DNA of 41,601 bases from a virus, in the IMG/VR virus record IMGVR_UViG_3300010354_000193, positions 1-41,601 of that record, one strand, 5' to 3'. The notes below the pieces were generated by a model. The model worked only from the letters and a program-made list of their open reading frames with translations, was not told the DNA's origin and did no database searches. The translations under genes and the position numbers were made by a program. Positions 30,941 to 38,392 of this stretch are shown one piece after another; the stretch's first letter is position 1, and every line of letters begins with the position of its first letter.

Positions 30941-31465
30941 TTAAGACTTATTTTTTTCTTTACGAGTTGCTGCACGGGAGTTTAAAATGCTTGCTGCTTC
31001 TGCACGTTTTAAACCTTTCCTGCGTGACATTTGAATAACACGATTTGCTCGTTTATAGTTTGGTTCATTACCTCCTTCACCCTGATTGGTAGCATTTTTG
31101 CGATTACCGTAGCGAAGAACACCACGTGCTTTACGACGATCTAAACCAAGTTCTTCTTGTAGATTTGCAAGACGTTCTGCGCGTGCAGCACGACGATCTA
31201 AGATAGCTTGTTGAGCCTCTTCTTCGCTCATTCCTGTGTTTGCAATCTGGCGTTCAACCCGTTGTGAGAAGATGCTACGATCTGGATCCATATCCCGACG
31301 TAATAACCGCTCAACAGGAGCAGATTGACTTACAACTGGCGTAGTAGTTGCAAGAACTTCATCTGCAAATTCAGGAGTAACACGAGACGTTGTGTTAGTA
31401 AAAAGATCTAATAACTCATCAACTTTATTTTGTAAGAAATTACGAGCACTGGGATTAAGTTCCAC
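30941..31465 (-). CDS. basic helical protein, unknown
   Basis: 174 residues from a GTG. Opening PSARNFLQNKVDELLDLFTN echoes the FLxxFVE helices of the neighbouring repeat protein. The middle has EEEAQQAILDRRAARAERLANLQEELGLDRRKARGVLRYGNRK, and the end RVIQMSRRKGLKRAEAASILNSRAATRKEKNKS, all Arg/Lys/Ala helices. Highly basic, no Cys. Possible DNA-binding or virion-internal protein encoded next to the repeat protein; function not established. Confidence 0.65.
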   Translation of the reverse strand: MELNPSARNFLQNKVDELLDLFTNTTSRVTPEFADEVLATTTPVVSQSAPVERLLRRDMDPDRSIFSQRVERQIANTGMSEEEAQQAILDRRAARAERLANLQEELGLDRRKARGVLRYGNRKNATNQGEGGNEPNYKRANRVIQMSRRKGLKRAEAASILNSRAATRKEKNKS

Positions 31466-31485
31466 AGGTAATAAAAATATTTTTA

Positions 31486-31713
31486 TTATTCTATCAAGTC
31501 TTCGTGCCAGCCTTCTTTTAGATAACCGTAGTCACGAGCTTGTGTTACGGATTTTTTTTCAGCACAGACGCCACACTTTCCATTGTGGAAGGTAGCACAG
31601 TGTTTAATTGGTCCAGAATATTTTCCTTCATCCCACCAAAGACCCCATTGTCTACCACATTCTGTGCATACCCAATCAGGTTGCAAGAAGTCAAGTGGCT
31701 TATGAGTTTTCAT
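31486..31713 (-). CDS. zinc-ribbon-like protein
   Basis: 75 residues. WVCTECGRQWGLWWDEGKY and HCATFHNGKCGVCAEKKSVT carry CxxC ... CxxC plus His, a likely zinc ribbon. I recall the GKCGVC..E/KKSVT.(P/A)RD(F/Y)GYL pattern from small phage proteins. The protein may bind nucleic acid or a polymerase. Downstream of an overlapping pair of small genes. Confidence 0.75.
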   Translation of the reverse strand: MKTHKPLDFLQPDWVCTECGRQWGLWWDEGKYSGPIKHCATFHNGKCGVCAEKKSVTQARDYGYLKEGWHEDLIE

Positions 31714-31909
31714 TTAATTTTGAGTTCTTCCATTCATTATATTTCTCATTTGTTTCCATAATCATCTTCATCTTCTCCTGATATTGTTTGCTGATCCACT
31801 GACTTTCCTGGGGCTGAATCTGAGCAGCTGCTTGGATTAGTTGAGCCAGTTTGTTTGTTTGCATGTTGGGAGAAGTAGTTGTTTTTCCAGTAGTCTTCTG
31901 GCTTGTCAA
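31700..31909 (-). CDS. possible overlapping gene from a TTG
   Basis: 69 residues in a different frame inside the C-terminus of the next gene: MTSQKTTGKTTTSPN, then LAQLIQAAAQIQPQESQWIS and a helical end (KYNEWKNSKLNENS). GAAGGAG six bases before the TTG (31909) is a strong ribosome site, and the amphipathic helix looks protein-like. But the same bases code an EGDVIDK stretch in the other frame, so the site may be coincidence. An alternative start is ATG 31864. Confidence 0.4.
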   Translation of the reverse strand: MTSQKTTGKTTTSPNMQTNKLAQLIQAAAQIQPQESQWISKQYQEKMKMIMETNEKYNEWKNSKLNENS

Positions 31910-32159
31910 TTACATCTCCTTCATAGAAGATGTTTAGATAAGGACCACGCTCAGAGAATAAACTTTCAGAAGGAATGTTAAGGAATGTGTGAATTTCAAA
32001 ACAGGTAATATCATTGAGCGAACGACAAAAGAATTCAGGATCTTCTTTCTTTGTGTCGTAAGTTCTATAGGCTACTTCAGTAAGAGTAACCTCTGGATCA
32101 ATCAGTGGATACAAATCATGAAAACGCTGGAGCTTGTTAATGAGTTCTGAGAGTTTCAT
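31746..32159 (-). CDS. small protein, unknown
   Basis: 137 residues. MKLSELINKLQRFHDLYPLI, then LTEVAYRTYDTKKEDPEFFCRSL and ITCFEIHTFLNIPSESLF form a compact mixed part; the last 35 residues (TGSTNPSSCSDSAPGKSVDQQ) are disordered and overlap a possible second frame. Start overlaps the preceding stop (ATGA). No family recognised. Confidence 0.65.
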   Translation of the reverse strand: MKLSELINKLQRFHDLYPLIDPEVTLTEVAYRTYDTKKEDPEFFCRSLNDITCFEIHTFLNIPSESLFSERGPYLNIFYEGDVIDKPEDYWKNNYFSQHANKQTGSTNPSSCSDSAPGKSVDQQTISGEDEDDYGNK

Positions 32160-32326
32160 TCAGAGTAAGGTTCATACAACTCAAGTTGATCAAGAAACTT
32201 TTCAGCTTCATTGATTGCTTGCTGATAACCATTAACCCAATCGGTTGAAGTCTCTGGCCCACCAATATGTGATAGGAGAGAGACATTCAAACGACGGATT
32301 AATTTATCCTTGACAATCTTGATCAT
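32156..32326 (-). CDS. 56-residue helical protein, unknown
   Basis: ATG 32326 to TGA 32156-32158, overlapping the next start (ATGA). MIKIVKDKLIRRLNVSLLSH, then DWVNGYQQAINEAEKFLDQLELYEPYSE. It overlaps the end of the AbrB-like gene by 23 bases. Too short for certainty but codon use and linked starts support it. Confidence 0.6.
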   Translation of the reverse strand: MIKIVKDKLIRRLNVSLLSHIGGPETSTDWVNGYQQAINEAEKFLDQLELYEPYSE

Positions 32327-32501
32327 TGTTCTCGGGATCTACTTTCCTGAGAATAAATGATCCATCACCTTGATCAATGAACTCCAGAGTGTCGCCTTCT
32401 TTCCAGTCCAAAAATTCCCAGAGTTCATCCGTGAATGTGAGAACACCGTTCTCATCAACATCACAGATCCAGCACTTGGAGTCTTCATTTGTCGGTTCCA
32501 T
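32304..32501 (-). CDS. AbrB-like small regulator
   Basis: 65 residues from ATG 32501, overlapping the upstream stop (a longer start at 32567 is possible). SKCWICDVDENGVLTFTDEL followed by WEFLDWKEGDTLEFIDQGDGSFILRKVD reads as an AbrB/MazE-type swapped-hairpin domain, where (E/D)G.L..P..L...LGWKEGD.LEW.....GSF.L.K is a pattern I recall from cyanophages. It could bind DNA as a regulator, but the usual antitoxin helix is missing. Confidence 0.65.
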   Translation of the reverse strand: MEPTNEDSKCWICDVDENGVLTFTDELWEFLDWKEGDTLEFIDQGDGSFILRKVDPENNDQDCQG

Positions 32502-32649
32502 TTGCAAATCCCATGTACCGATCAAGCTCATCCTTGAGGAGTGAACAGATTGAATTAAGCATTTCATCAGATGTTTTAAATGCTAAAAGACTGTGTTTGT
32601 CAGAAACATTTTCTTGTGTTTCAGGTACTTCATCAATCCGATAAAACAT
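32485..32649 (-). CDS. 54-residue protein, unknown
   Basis: From ATG 32649 (an earlier start at 32682 is less natural): FYRIDEVPETQENVSDKHSL, then SDEMLNSICSLLKDELDRYMGF. Acidic helical. It ends 17 bases past the next start, so the two genes are translationally coupled. No family recognised. Confidence 0.5.
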   Translation of the reverse strand: MFYRIDEVPETQENVSDKHSLLAFKTSDEMLNSICSLLKDELDRYMGFANGTDK

Positions 32650-32763
32650 GAAAAGTGAGCAGGCCAGATGGCGCACCAACACTAGCGAGTTGTTCTTGGA
32701 CCGGCTAGGGGAGGTGTGGGTCTTAGCACAACTCTTAAAAGTTATTTATGGTAAATGCGATTG

Positions 32764-32769
32764 TATAAT
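32764..32769 (+). promoter_or_regulatory. TATAAT box before the histone-like gene
   Basis: A perfect TATAAT (32764-32769) lies 25 bases before ATG 32795, in a 112-base gap between divergent genes. A -35 element is weak (TTATTT 16 bases upstream), so it is only suggestive. The plus-strand island gene needs a local promoter. Confidence 0.4.
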
Positions 32770-32794
32770 ATAAATTAAATCTACCTTAAGATTA

Positions 32795-33559
32795 ATGCGC
32801 AACAGGGAAGGAAATAGAGGTCCCCAAAAGGCTTCTACTTATGAGAACATGAAAGAACAAATTAGTAAAGCACGTGGAGAAGCACGTAGAAGTGCTAATC
32901 CTGAAAAAACTGTTGCACTTGGACGTAAAACTAAAAGTGATTCACCTGGGACAAAACGCTCTGGCAATGGTCCCAAGCGTGGCTCTTACATCTTGACTGA
33001 AAAAGCTGACAACTTAATTGGAGGAGCTTTTACAAAACGAAATCGCGGTGAAAATAAAAAAGCAGAGAACACAGGCGAAGGACCACGTGGCGGACGCCAA
33101 CGTCGTCGTCAACAAGAGATGACAGAAGGAGAAGGCCGCCTTCGGAAAGGACCGGGTCCTAAAGCTCGTCGTCGTAATGCTGAACTTAATGGTAAGCAAG
33201 CAGAAAGCGTTGCCCCTAAAGGGGGTATGAACAGAAAGAAAAAGGCAACAGCTGAAGGAATTGCGCCTAAGAAAAAAACTGGTATAAGCATCATTGAGCG
33301 GATGCGCAACAAAGCATTTGGTGGAGGAGCGAGTGCTTCCGGGCCAGGTCGCACTGCTTCAGGCAATCAAGGTCAAGCTGGTAAAAGTCGTTCTGCCTTT
33401 GGCTCTTACCGTCAAGGCCGCAAAGCAGGAGGAAATCTTGCAGAGGGTCAAGGTCGTAAGGGTGCCAATCGTCAAGGTCCTGGACGTAAAGCTCAAGCTG
33501 GCCAAGGCCGCAAACGCCGTAATGCCCCTCAAAATGCAACTCAATATGAAGTTTCTTAA
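32795..33559 (+). CDS. histone-like basic disordered protein
   Basis: 254 residues, roughly a quarter Lys or Arg and rich in Gly, Ala and Asn, with few hydrophobics. RGGRQRRRQQ, KGPGPKARRR and the repeated GQGRKGANRQGPGRKAQAGQ echo the GQGRK repeats of the 929-residue protein. One short helix (GISIIERMRNKAFGG) interrupts it. Very like H1-type or protamine-like DNA binders. It is isolated on the plus strand with a TATAAT box. A virion DNA-packing role or host-nucleoid effect is inference. Confidence 0.75.
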   Translation: MRNREGNRGPQKASTYENMKEQISKARGEARRSANPEKTVALGRKTKSDSPGTKRSGNGPKRGSYILTEKADNLIGGAFTKRNRGENKKAENTGEGPRGGRQRRRQQEMTEGEGRLRKGPGPKARRRNAELNGKQAESVAPKGGMNRKKKATAEGIAPKKKTGISIIERMRNKAFGGGASASGPGRTASGNQGQAGKSRSAFGSYRQGRKAGGNLAEGQGRKGANRQGPGRKAQAGQGRKRRNAPQNATQYEVS

Positions 33560-33574
33560 TAATTAGTAGGTGAC

Positions 33575-33745
33575 TTAATTGTTCCAGTGGCGAATAACAC
33601 CCGCCACAATAAAACAATTAGTCAGAAAGTAACTCAAGAAGATAACAGAGCGGATGAGGGCAACCTGATCCGCTTCTGATTTTGTGCGTCCTGTTTTTTC
33701 ACCTAGAGCTTTAGCCCATAGGTGCCAGCACTGCCTAAGCTTCAT
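33575..33745 (-). CDS. 56-residue single-span membrane protein (KALGEK...GVIRHW)
   Basis: ATG 33745 to TAA 33575-33577; its start overlaps the Gp157-like stop (ATGA). MKLRQCWHLWAKALGEKTGR then a hydrophobic segment (VIFLSYFLTNCFIVAGVIRHW). I recall this pattern in small cyanophage proteins. Probably an inner-membrane protein expressed with the replication cluster; role unknown. Confidence 0.7.
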   Translation of the reverse strand: MKLRQCWHLWAKALGEKTGRTKSEADQVALIRSVIFLSYFLTNCFIVAGVIRHWNN

Positions 33746-34338
33746 TGGGTCAAACGCTTGCGGCGTTCATAAACAAAGGAGAATCCAGGTACGAGTTGCG
33801 CTGCTGCTGGTGCTGAACCATCATCCGTAGCAAGTGCATCACGGACGCGATCTTTATCAGGTATATCCTCTTGCTTCACATCGACAACAGTGTTATCTTT
33901 AATGCGCGTAACTGTTGTGGTCTTACGTAAACCAAACTCAGTCTTATCTTCCTCTTCCCAATGTTCAAAGTTATCCACTAAACGCGGTTTTACTTTACGA
34001 ATAGTAGCTTGATACTTGATACCAGTTGGCTTATTCTCAATTAGATTTTGTTGATAAGCAAACTTAATAATAGAGACCATTTTCTCCCGATTCTTTTTCC
34101 ATGCATCGAGATTAGTTTTGATCTCTTCCATCTCAGTTTGCAATGCCTCTATATAAGCATCACACTTCTTGATCATGCCAATGATTGCGTCAAACTTGGA
34201 CTCCTGGCGAGAAGCAAGATCATGAAGGTGCTGCTCTAGCATAGCCCGCTCATCCTCTGGGATGTCAGGCATGTCCTTCAAGAAGCTGATGTGCTGGATG
34301 GACTCAGCAATTTGGATCAGGGAAAGTTTGTCAGCCAT
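33742..34338 (-). CDS. Gp157-like coiled-coil protein
   Basis: 198 residues from ATG 34338 (longer start at 34362 less likely). Heptad-rich middle (SKFDAIIGMIKKCDAYIEAL, then QTEMEEIKTNLDAWKKNREKM) and an end beta part (ATIRKVKPRLV, FGLRKTTTVTRI). This matches the siphovirus Gp157 layout: helical N-terminal rod plus small C-terminal domain, usually near SSB and replication genes, as here. Implicated in phage DNA metabolism; the mechanism is not firmly known. Confidence 0.7.
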   Translation of the reverse strand: MADKLSLIQIAESIQHISFLKDMPDIPEDERAMLEQHLHDLASRQESKFDAIIGMIKKCDAYIEALQTEMEEIKTNLDAWKKNREKMVSIIKFAYQQNLIENKPTGIKYQATIRKVKPRLVDNFEHWEEEDKTEFGLRKTTTVTRIKDNTVVDVKQEDIPDKDRVRDALATDDGSAPAAAQLVPGFSFVYERRKRLTQ

Positions 34339-34362
34339 GGTGAGTAATGCGGTGGTGTGCAA

Positions 34363-35235
34363 TCAGGATTGTTTGGAGCGGGTGCTATTCATCAAAGCAC
34401 CAAGGCTCTGCGAATAAGGCGAGAGCTTGAAGGGAGGATCTTGAGTTAAAGCATCGGTGAACATCTGCCAACATGCACCGGTTGGCATGTGGTTGTGATC
34501 ATAGATCTCTTTCTCTTTCCAGCGACCAACAGGCAGCCACTGGCCACCACTCTTTACACCGTCGTAGGTAATGCGATAGAGAAGCAGACCACGGCGGTGA
34601 TCAAAGTAGTAAACACAGATGCGAGGGTTATATTCTTTCTCATTTTGACGTGCTTCAAAACGGATGGTGTGCAGCAACATATTGGCTGAACACCACTGGA
34701 GATGTTTACAGATTGGTTTGAATTTAATATCTGTATAAGTAGAGAACTCATTTGATAGTTCTTGCCGGTGAGTATGGAGTTGATTCCAGGATTCACAGCT
34801 GCACATCTCTTCTTTCTCCATGACAAAGTACAGTTTTTGTACTCCGTCACGGTCGGTTTGAATCCGAGGTGGGCGGCCTAGAAGCGGCTGCAGTGCATCA
34901 GTTGTTGTAGAAGGACCATAGTCAAGAGCTGCAATGGGAGTTCCTTGCCATGGCCTGGTGCTCAGTGCCTGGCTCCAGACCTTGTAATCAAAGTAGGAAG
35001 GTGTACGTGTCCGGTGCTCCCAAAAATTTTGCAGGATTTTTGAGCGCTCTATATAGAGTTGAGTGTCAGCAAGGTCTAGACAAACAAGATCATCCTGGAG
35101 CGAGATCGATTGAATATCTGTGGCTTGAATAGCTTTGAACTTATCTGAATCTTCTTTATAAAGAGTGTCAATAATTCTTCTGCGCCCATAGACTAAACGC
35201 TGAGCATCAGAAAGAAGAGCTTCAGTTACGTTCAT
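34363..35235 (-). CDS. SWIM-like zinc protein, unknown
   Basis: 290 residues from ATG 35235. KEEMCSCESWNQL followed 30 residues later by PICKHLQW gives a CxC...CxH SWIM-type zinc-binding motif. Flanking regions are beta-rich (FEARQNEKEYNPRICVYYFD; LLLYRITYDGV). SWIM domains bind DNA or proteins in recombination complexes. It lies between Gp157-like and a tiny basic gene. Note that the large virion protein at 3773 carries a similar but split motif. No other match is recognised. Confidence 0.6.
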   Translation of the reverse strand: MNVTEALLSDAQRLVYGRRRIIDTLYKEDSDKFKAIQATDIQSISLQDDLVCLDLADTQLYIERSKILQNFWEHRTRTPSYFDYKVWSQALSTRPWQGTPIAALDYGPSTTTDALQPLLGRPPRIQTDRDGVQKLYFVMEKEEMCSCESWNQLHTHRQELSNEFSTYTDIKFKPICKHLQWCSANMLLHTIRFEARQNEKEYNPRICVYYFDHRRGLLLYRITYDGVKSGGQWLPVGRWKEKEIYDHNHMPTGACWQMFTDALTQDPPFKLSPYSQSLGALMNSTRSKQS

Positions 35236-35291
35236 TACGGTGTGGTGGTGTGTGCGTGAGGCTTTTAGCGACATCCTCCAGGTCGAGAAGG

Positions 35292-35423
35292 TCATCCCTT
35301 CCCTTGCCCGCGATAAGCCTTAGATTTCTTGAATGAACCCCGCTTACGTCGGCCGTGACCGATGGAGGTTCGCTTGGGGACGGCTTCCTTGTGAATGGTG
35401 CCGCTTAATGATTTTTTAGCCAT
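35292..35423 (-). CDS. 43-residue basic protein (SLSGTIHKEAVPKRTSIG)
   Basis: ATG 35423 to TGA 35292-35294. MAKKSLSGTIHKEAVPKRTS, then Arg/Lys-rich tail (RRKRGSFKKSKAYRGQGKG). I recall this family in many phages as a very small basic protein of unknown role. It is the first gene of the minus unit under a good promoter, so it is probably made early and abundantly. Separated from the SWIM gene by about 55 bases. Confidence 0.75.
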   Translation of the reverse strand: MAKKSLSGTIHKEAVPKRTSIGHGRRKRGSFKKSKAYRGQGKG

Positions 35424-35451
35424 TGTACATCAGAGCTGAGAAGCCAGATGC

Positions 35452-35479
35452 AGTCTAGGTTTTTGGCCAGTGGTGTCAA
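35452..35479 (-). promoter_or_regulatory. sigma70-type promoter for the minus replication unit
   Basis: On the minus strand: TTGACA (35479-35474), 16-base spacer, TAGACT (35457-35452), 29 bases before ATG 35423. The -35 is perfect. It is the mirror of the plus promoter at 35499-35526, sharing the identical -10 and spacer length. Confidence 0.75.
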
Positions 35480-35498
35480 GCCTGGTAACAATAATTAC

Positions 35499-35526
35499 TT
35501 GACGCTAAATATTCAATGTTTAGACT
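35499..35526 (+). promoter_or_regulatory. sigma70-type promoter for the gene at 35547
   Basis: TTGACG (35499-35504), 16-base spacer, TAGACT (35521-35526), 20 bases before ATG 35547. It fires away from the minus promoter 20 bases off, making a compact divergent pair that host polymerase could use soon after entry. Confidence 0.75.
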
Positions 35527-35546
35527 GAACATTATGCCATAAGAAT

Positions 35547-35792
35547 ATGTCTGGCTTTGAACTAATAGAATTTAAATTTGACCCTGATCACTTTGATCTT
35601 TCTCTAGAGGATGAGTTCCTCATGGCAAAGATTACAAAGGAGTTAGAAGCAGTAAAAGATCCAGATGTATTAAGAGCAGGTGCATTAAAGCTTTTGCAAC
35701 TTGCTGTACAACGTCAAGCAGTAATCAGGAGTTTGATTATGAGGCTTGCAAACTTAGAAGCGGATGTGATTAAGACCTACTACGAAGAATAA
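35547..35792 (+). CDS. small acidic helical protein, unknown
   Basis: 81 residues. FELIEFKFDPDHFDLSLEDE, then FLMAKITKELEAVKDPDVLRAGALKLLQLAVQRQAVIRSLI, likely two long helices. I recall similar sequences in cyanophages. It stands alone on the plus strand in front of a minus-strand terminator, with its own strong promoter, so early expression is likely. A role in host takeover is inferred from this position only. Confidence 0.75.
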   Translation: MSGFELIEFKFDPDHFDLSLEDEFLMAKITKELEAVKDPDVLRAGALKLLQLAVQRQAVIRSLIMRLANLEADVIKTYYEE

Positions 35793-35814
35793 AAAACCGC
35801 CCCCGAAGGAGCGG
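35791..35814 (-). terminator. rho-independent terminator with UUCG loop
   Basis: On the minus strand CCGCTCC (35814-35808), loop TTCG, GGGGCGG (35803-35797), then TTTTTT (35796-35791). The C(UUCG)G loop is a very stable tetraloop. It ends the minus unit that includes the gene at 35840, just before the plus gene stop. Confidence 0.85.
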
Positions 35815-35839
35815 CTAAACATTCCGTAGGTATTTTAAC

Positions 35840-36763
35840 CTACAATTCAATTTCCCCTGTCTCCGGATCACGTGCACCAGTCAGAACGCGAGCACTTGCA
35901 CCACTGGACTCCACTGGAGGCAGAGTGAAATCAAGGCCGGGCTTGATGGCGTGGTACCCGATCTCCTTCTCACACTGCTTAAAGAAGCTATCTGCATAGA
36001 CGGTAGGAGGGCAGGTCTCCCACACGTCTTCAATGAAGTCAATGTCAGAAGCATCCTTGGGGAAGAAGTCTTCAACCTTTTCAGCAGTGGGGGTGATCCA
36101 CTTCTCAGGGTAAGCAATCCAGCTCTTGGCTTTCTCACCGCCATATAGCTGTGAGCCAAAGGTAGGAGTAAAGATTGCAGCAGCACTCTGCTTGGCATCA
36201 AAACCAGCAGCAGACTTCAGACCCATGCGGTTTGCGAAGGCAGACTCCAACTGCTCAATGAACGTGGAGTAAGCATCGCAGAACAGATTGGATGCACCAC
36301 CGTGGATCGAGAGGATCAGCGGTTTCTTGTGGACAGCCACGCCGTTTTCATCCACCAGGAACATGAGGATGAGACGACGACGGCGATAGGGGTGAGGCTT
36401 GCCAGGGTTGGTAGCTTCCCAATCGTCATAAACCTGAGCATCACGGGGATACATGCCTTCGATCTGACCCTTGTCAGAGTTTTCAATGAAGGTCACATCC
36501 TTGCGGAAACCACAGTGGAGGATAACCATACGAGGCGTCTTAAAGAAGATGCCATCGTTCTTATCCCCATTGTTATAAGTATGGGTGTACTCTTCTGCTT
36601 TAGGGAACTGGCTTACCTTGCCAGTCCAACCAATGCGAGAGAGTGCAGTATCTTTGAGGAACAAACCACATTGTGATTTGTCATTGAGGATCTGGGCATT
36701 TACCAGATCACGCATTTCACCTTGATACTTTTCAGTATTGAGGTAACGGTCAAGAACGGACAT
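35840..36763 (-). CDS. replication-cluster protein, unknown (DUF5895-like?)
   Basis: 307 residues from ATG 36763. QCGLFLKDTALSRIGWTGKV, KTPRMVILHCGFRKDVTFIE, PYRRRRLILMFLVDENG and FTPTFGSQLYGGEKAKSWIA suggest a mixed alpha/beta protein. I have a vague memory of cyanobacterial and cyanophage proteins of this size called DUF5895, but cannot confirm it. Adjacent to SSB, with a terminator just downstream. ssDNA binding or recombination is possible. Confidence 0.65.
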   Translation of the reverse strand: MSVLDRYLNTEKYQGEMRDLVNAQILNDKSQCGLFLKDTALSRIGWTGKVSQFPKAEEYTHTYNNGDKNDGIFFKTPRMVILHCGFRKDVTFIENSDKGQIEGMYPRDAQVYDDWEATNPGKPHPYRRRRLILMFLVDENGVAVHKKPLILSIHGGASNLFCDAYSTFIEQLESAFANRMGLKSAAGFDAKQSAAAIFTPTFGSQLYGGEKAKSWIAYPEKWITPTAEKVEDFFPKDASDIDFIEDVWETCPPTVYADSFFKQCEKEIGYHAIKPGLDFTLPPVESSGASARVLTGARDPETGEIEL

Positions 36764-36937
36764 TACAGTCAAGTAGTTGGACGGTCCTCAGAACAGGAGT
36801 TGCACCTGAACAGCAATGATGCTGGTGCTGACCCGAGGATGAAAGGCTGCAGCCGGAGTAACTACAGCCAGTGTCCACCAACCAACAGTAGTCTGTCTAG
36901 GGCTGAGTGAACGGCAACTATTGATCAGATCATTTTA

Positions 36938-37693
36938 TCAAAATGGAATGTCATCTGTGCTACGGGTCGGTACTGCTGTACTGTCCTGCTGCAGTGGTGG
37001 CAGCTGAACTGCTGACTGATACGGCTCAGCCACAACACCAGATGGTGACTCAAAACGATTACCCGTGTTAATGGCTCTCATTTCGTTTTGCTCCTCTTTC
37101 TTTTTATTTTTTCCAAAGAAAGCATAGGTGCCACTCTTGACGCGCACCTGATACATGCCGCGCTGCTGGCCGTCTGCAGTTGTCCAAGTGTTGTAGCGGA
37201 GTGCACCAGTCACAGCCATCTGGCGTCCGACATGGAGGTTGTTGATCATGCGCTTGGCATCATCACCCCATGCTTCCATCCGGAAGGAAAGGCTGTCATC
37301 CCAGGTGTGGCCAAGGATTTGCTGCGCTGGCGCTGAGCACATCAATGAGAATGTGAACAGGTCCTCACGGTTCTGCTCGGGAATAAAGCCTACGCCACCA
37401 GCTAGGTTGACCTGATTGACAACCAGGTTAGGCGGAGCTACTTGAAAGAGCTGGTTAGGTACCAGATACATCCTGTAGTCCTGGCGATTGGGATACAACC
37501 GACCACTGATCAGGAGTGTGGCACCTGGCTGAAACACATCAAAGGTTTCACCTGCTGCCTTGTTAGGTACAACAAGTAAAGGAACTTGTGCGCCAGCGTT
37601 ACCAACTTTAGGAAGATTGATTTGCACAAAACGCAAACCATTATCCATAAATTTTTCACCAGCATAAATGCCAGTGGCAAGAAGCGTGTTCAT
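36938..37693 (-). CDS. ssb: single-stranded DNA-binding protein with two OB-like parts
   Basis: 251 residues. Residues about 110-190 resemble the SSB OB fold (LSFRMEAWGDDAKRMINNLHVGRQMAVTGALRYNTWTTADG), and the C-terminus ends TDDIPF, the canonical acidic tip that recruits partner proteins. Residues about 20-100 (GLRFVQINLPKVG ... GATLLISGRLYPNRQDYRMYLV) look like a second, shorter OB fold. A flexible Gln/Pro linker joins the tip. It coats replication ssDNA. A 165-base gap without a clear gene follows downstream. Confidence 0.85.
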   Translation of the reverse strand: MNTLLATGIYAGEKFMDNGLRFVQINLPKVGNAGAQVPLLVVPNKAAGETFDVFQPGATLLISGRLYPNRQDYRMYLVPNQLFQVAPPNLVVNQVNLAGGVGFIPEQNREDLFTFSLMCSAPAQQILGHTWDDSLSFRMEAWGDDAKRMINNLHVGRQMAVTGALRYNTWTTADGQQRGMYQVRVKSGTYAFFGKNKKKEEQNEMRAINTGNRFESPSGVVAEPYQSAVQLPPLQQDSTAVPTRSTDDIPF

Positions 37694-37695
37694 GA

Positions 37696-38151
37696 TTAGG
37701 AAGTTGGATCAATAGTGTGATACTCTACCCCGGCTTCAGCAAGAAGTTTGCTGGCCAAGATGAAGTTTTCTAACCAACGCTCAGGGATTTGGGCACCGCC
37801 ATCCACATAGATGGCATTAATACCTGCGTTGATAAGTACAGCAGCACAGCGAGAGCATGGATTGAAAGTAATGTAAGCATTAGCGCCTTCAGTACTAACA
37901 CCATGGAGTGCAGCAGTTGTAACGGCATTAACTTCAGCATGAACTGTGATTTCATACTTCTGTTCCCGATCAATAAGACGGTTTAAATCATCACTAATGT
38001 TCTTAGGGAAGCCATTATATCCAACACTTAAAACCTTTTTCTTATTTGTTAGAACGCAACCAACTTGAGTGGATGGATCTTTACTCCAGCTAGCAACTTG
38101 CCTTGCTAATAGTGTAAAACGTTGATGCCATTTATGTTCTTCCGGATTCAT
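37696..38151 (-). CDS. dCMP deaminase
   Basis: 151 residues. HAE (71-73) holds the zinc His and catalytic Glu and PCSRC (98-102) the zinc Cys pair. GYNGFPKNI is the substrate-loop motif. It converts dCMP to dUMP for thymidylate synthesis, and is common in phages with their own replication. The start overlaps the stop of the preceding small gene (ATGA), and SSB follows three bases after its stop. Confidence 0.92.
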   Translation of the reverse strand: MNPEEHKWHQRFTLLARQVASWSKDPSTQVGCVLTNKKKVLSVGYNGFPKNISDDLNRLIDREQKYEITVHAEVNAVTTAALHGVSTEGANAYITFNPCSRCAAVLINAGINAIYVDGGAQIPERWLENFILASKLLAEAGVEYHTIDPTS

Positions 38152-38324
38152 ATATTTTTTGCAAATGCTGCTTCAAGACGATCCAGGATGGCATCTTCAA
38201 CAGCCACCTGGCGCGTAATGAGAACAGAGATGAGATCACTGAGATCATCACTCATAAATTGCAGCTCCTCCATACTCATGTCGTGGAGAGAGGCTTTGAT
38301 GTCGCGGATGCGTTGGGGTTCCAT
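38148..38324 (-). CDS. 58-residue helical protein, unknown
   Basis: ATG 38324 to TGA 38148-38150. MEPQRIRDIKASLHDMSMEE followed by LQFMSDDLSDLISVLITRQVAVEDAILDRLEAAFAKNI: amphipathic helices. First gene of the deaminase-SSB unit, overlapping it by four bases. GGAGGA-type sequences inside suggest no internal restart need be assumed. Confidence 0.65.
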   Translation of the reverse strand: MEPQRIRDIKASLHDMSMEELQFMSDDLSDLISVLITRQVAVEDAILDRLEAAFAKNI

Positions 38325-38392
38325 GAAGTGGTGAGCACCGGGTGCACTGTACTGAGGTTTAGTAGAATGGCAATAGAAGAAATGTTTAAGTC

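Noticed and set aside
36722-36937. Plus-strand 62-codon frame and minus-strand in-frame extension after SSB
   Set aside because: Both look like shadow frames: no ribosome site, odd composition, and the plus one overlaps a confident gene start. The 165-base gap holds no gene I can support.
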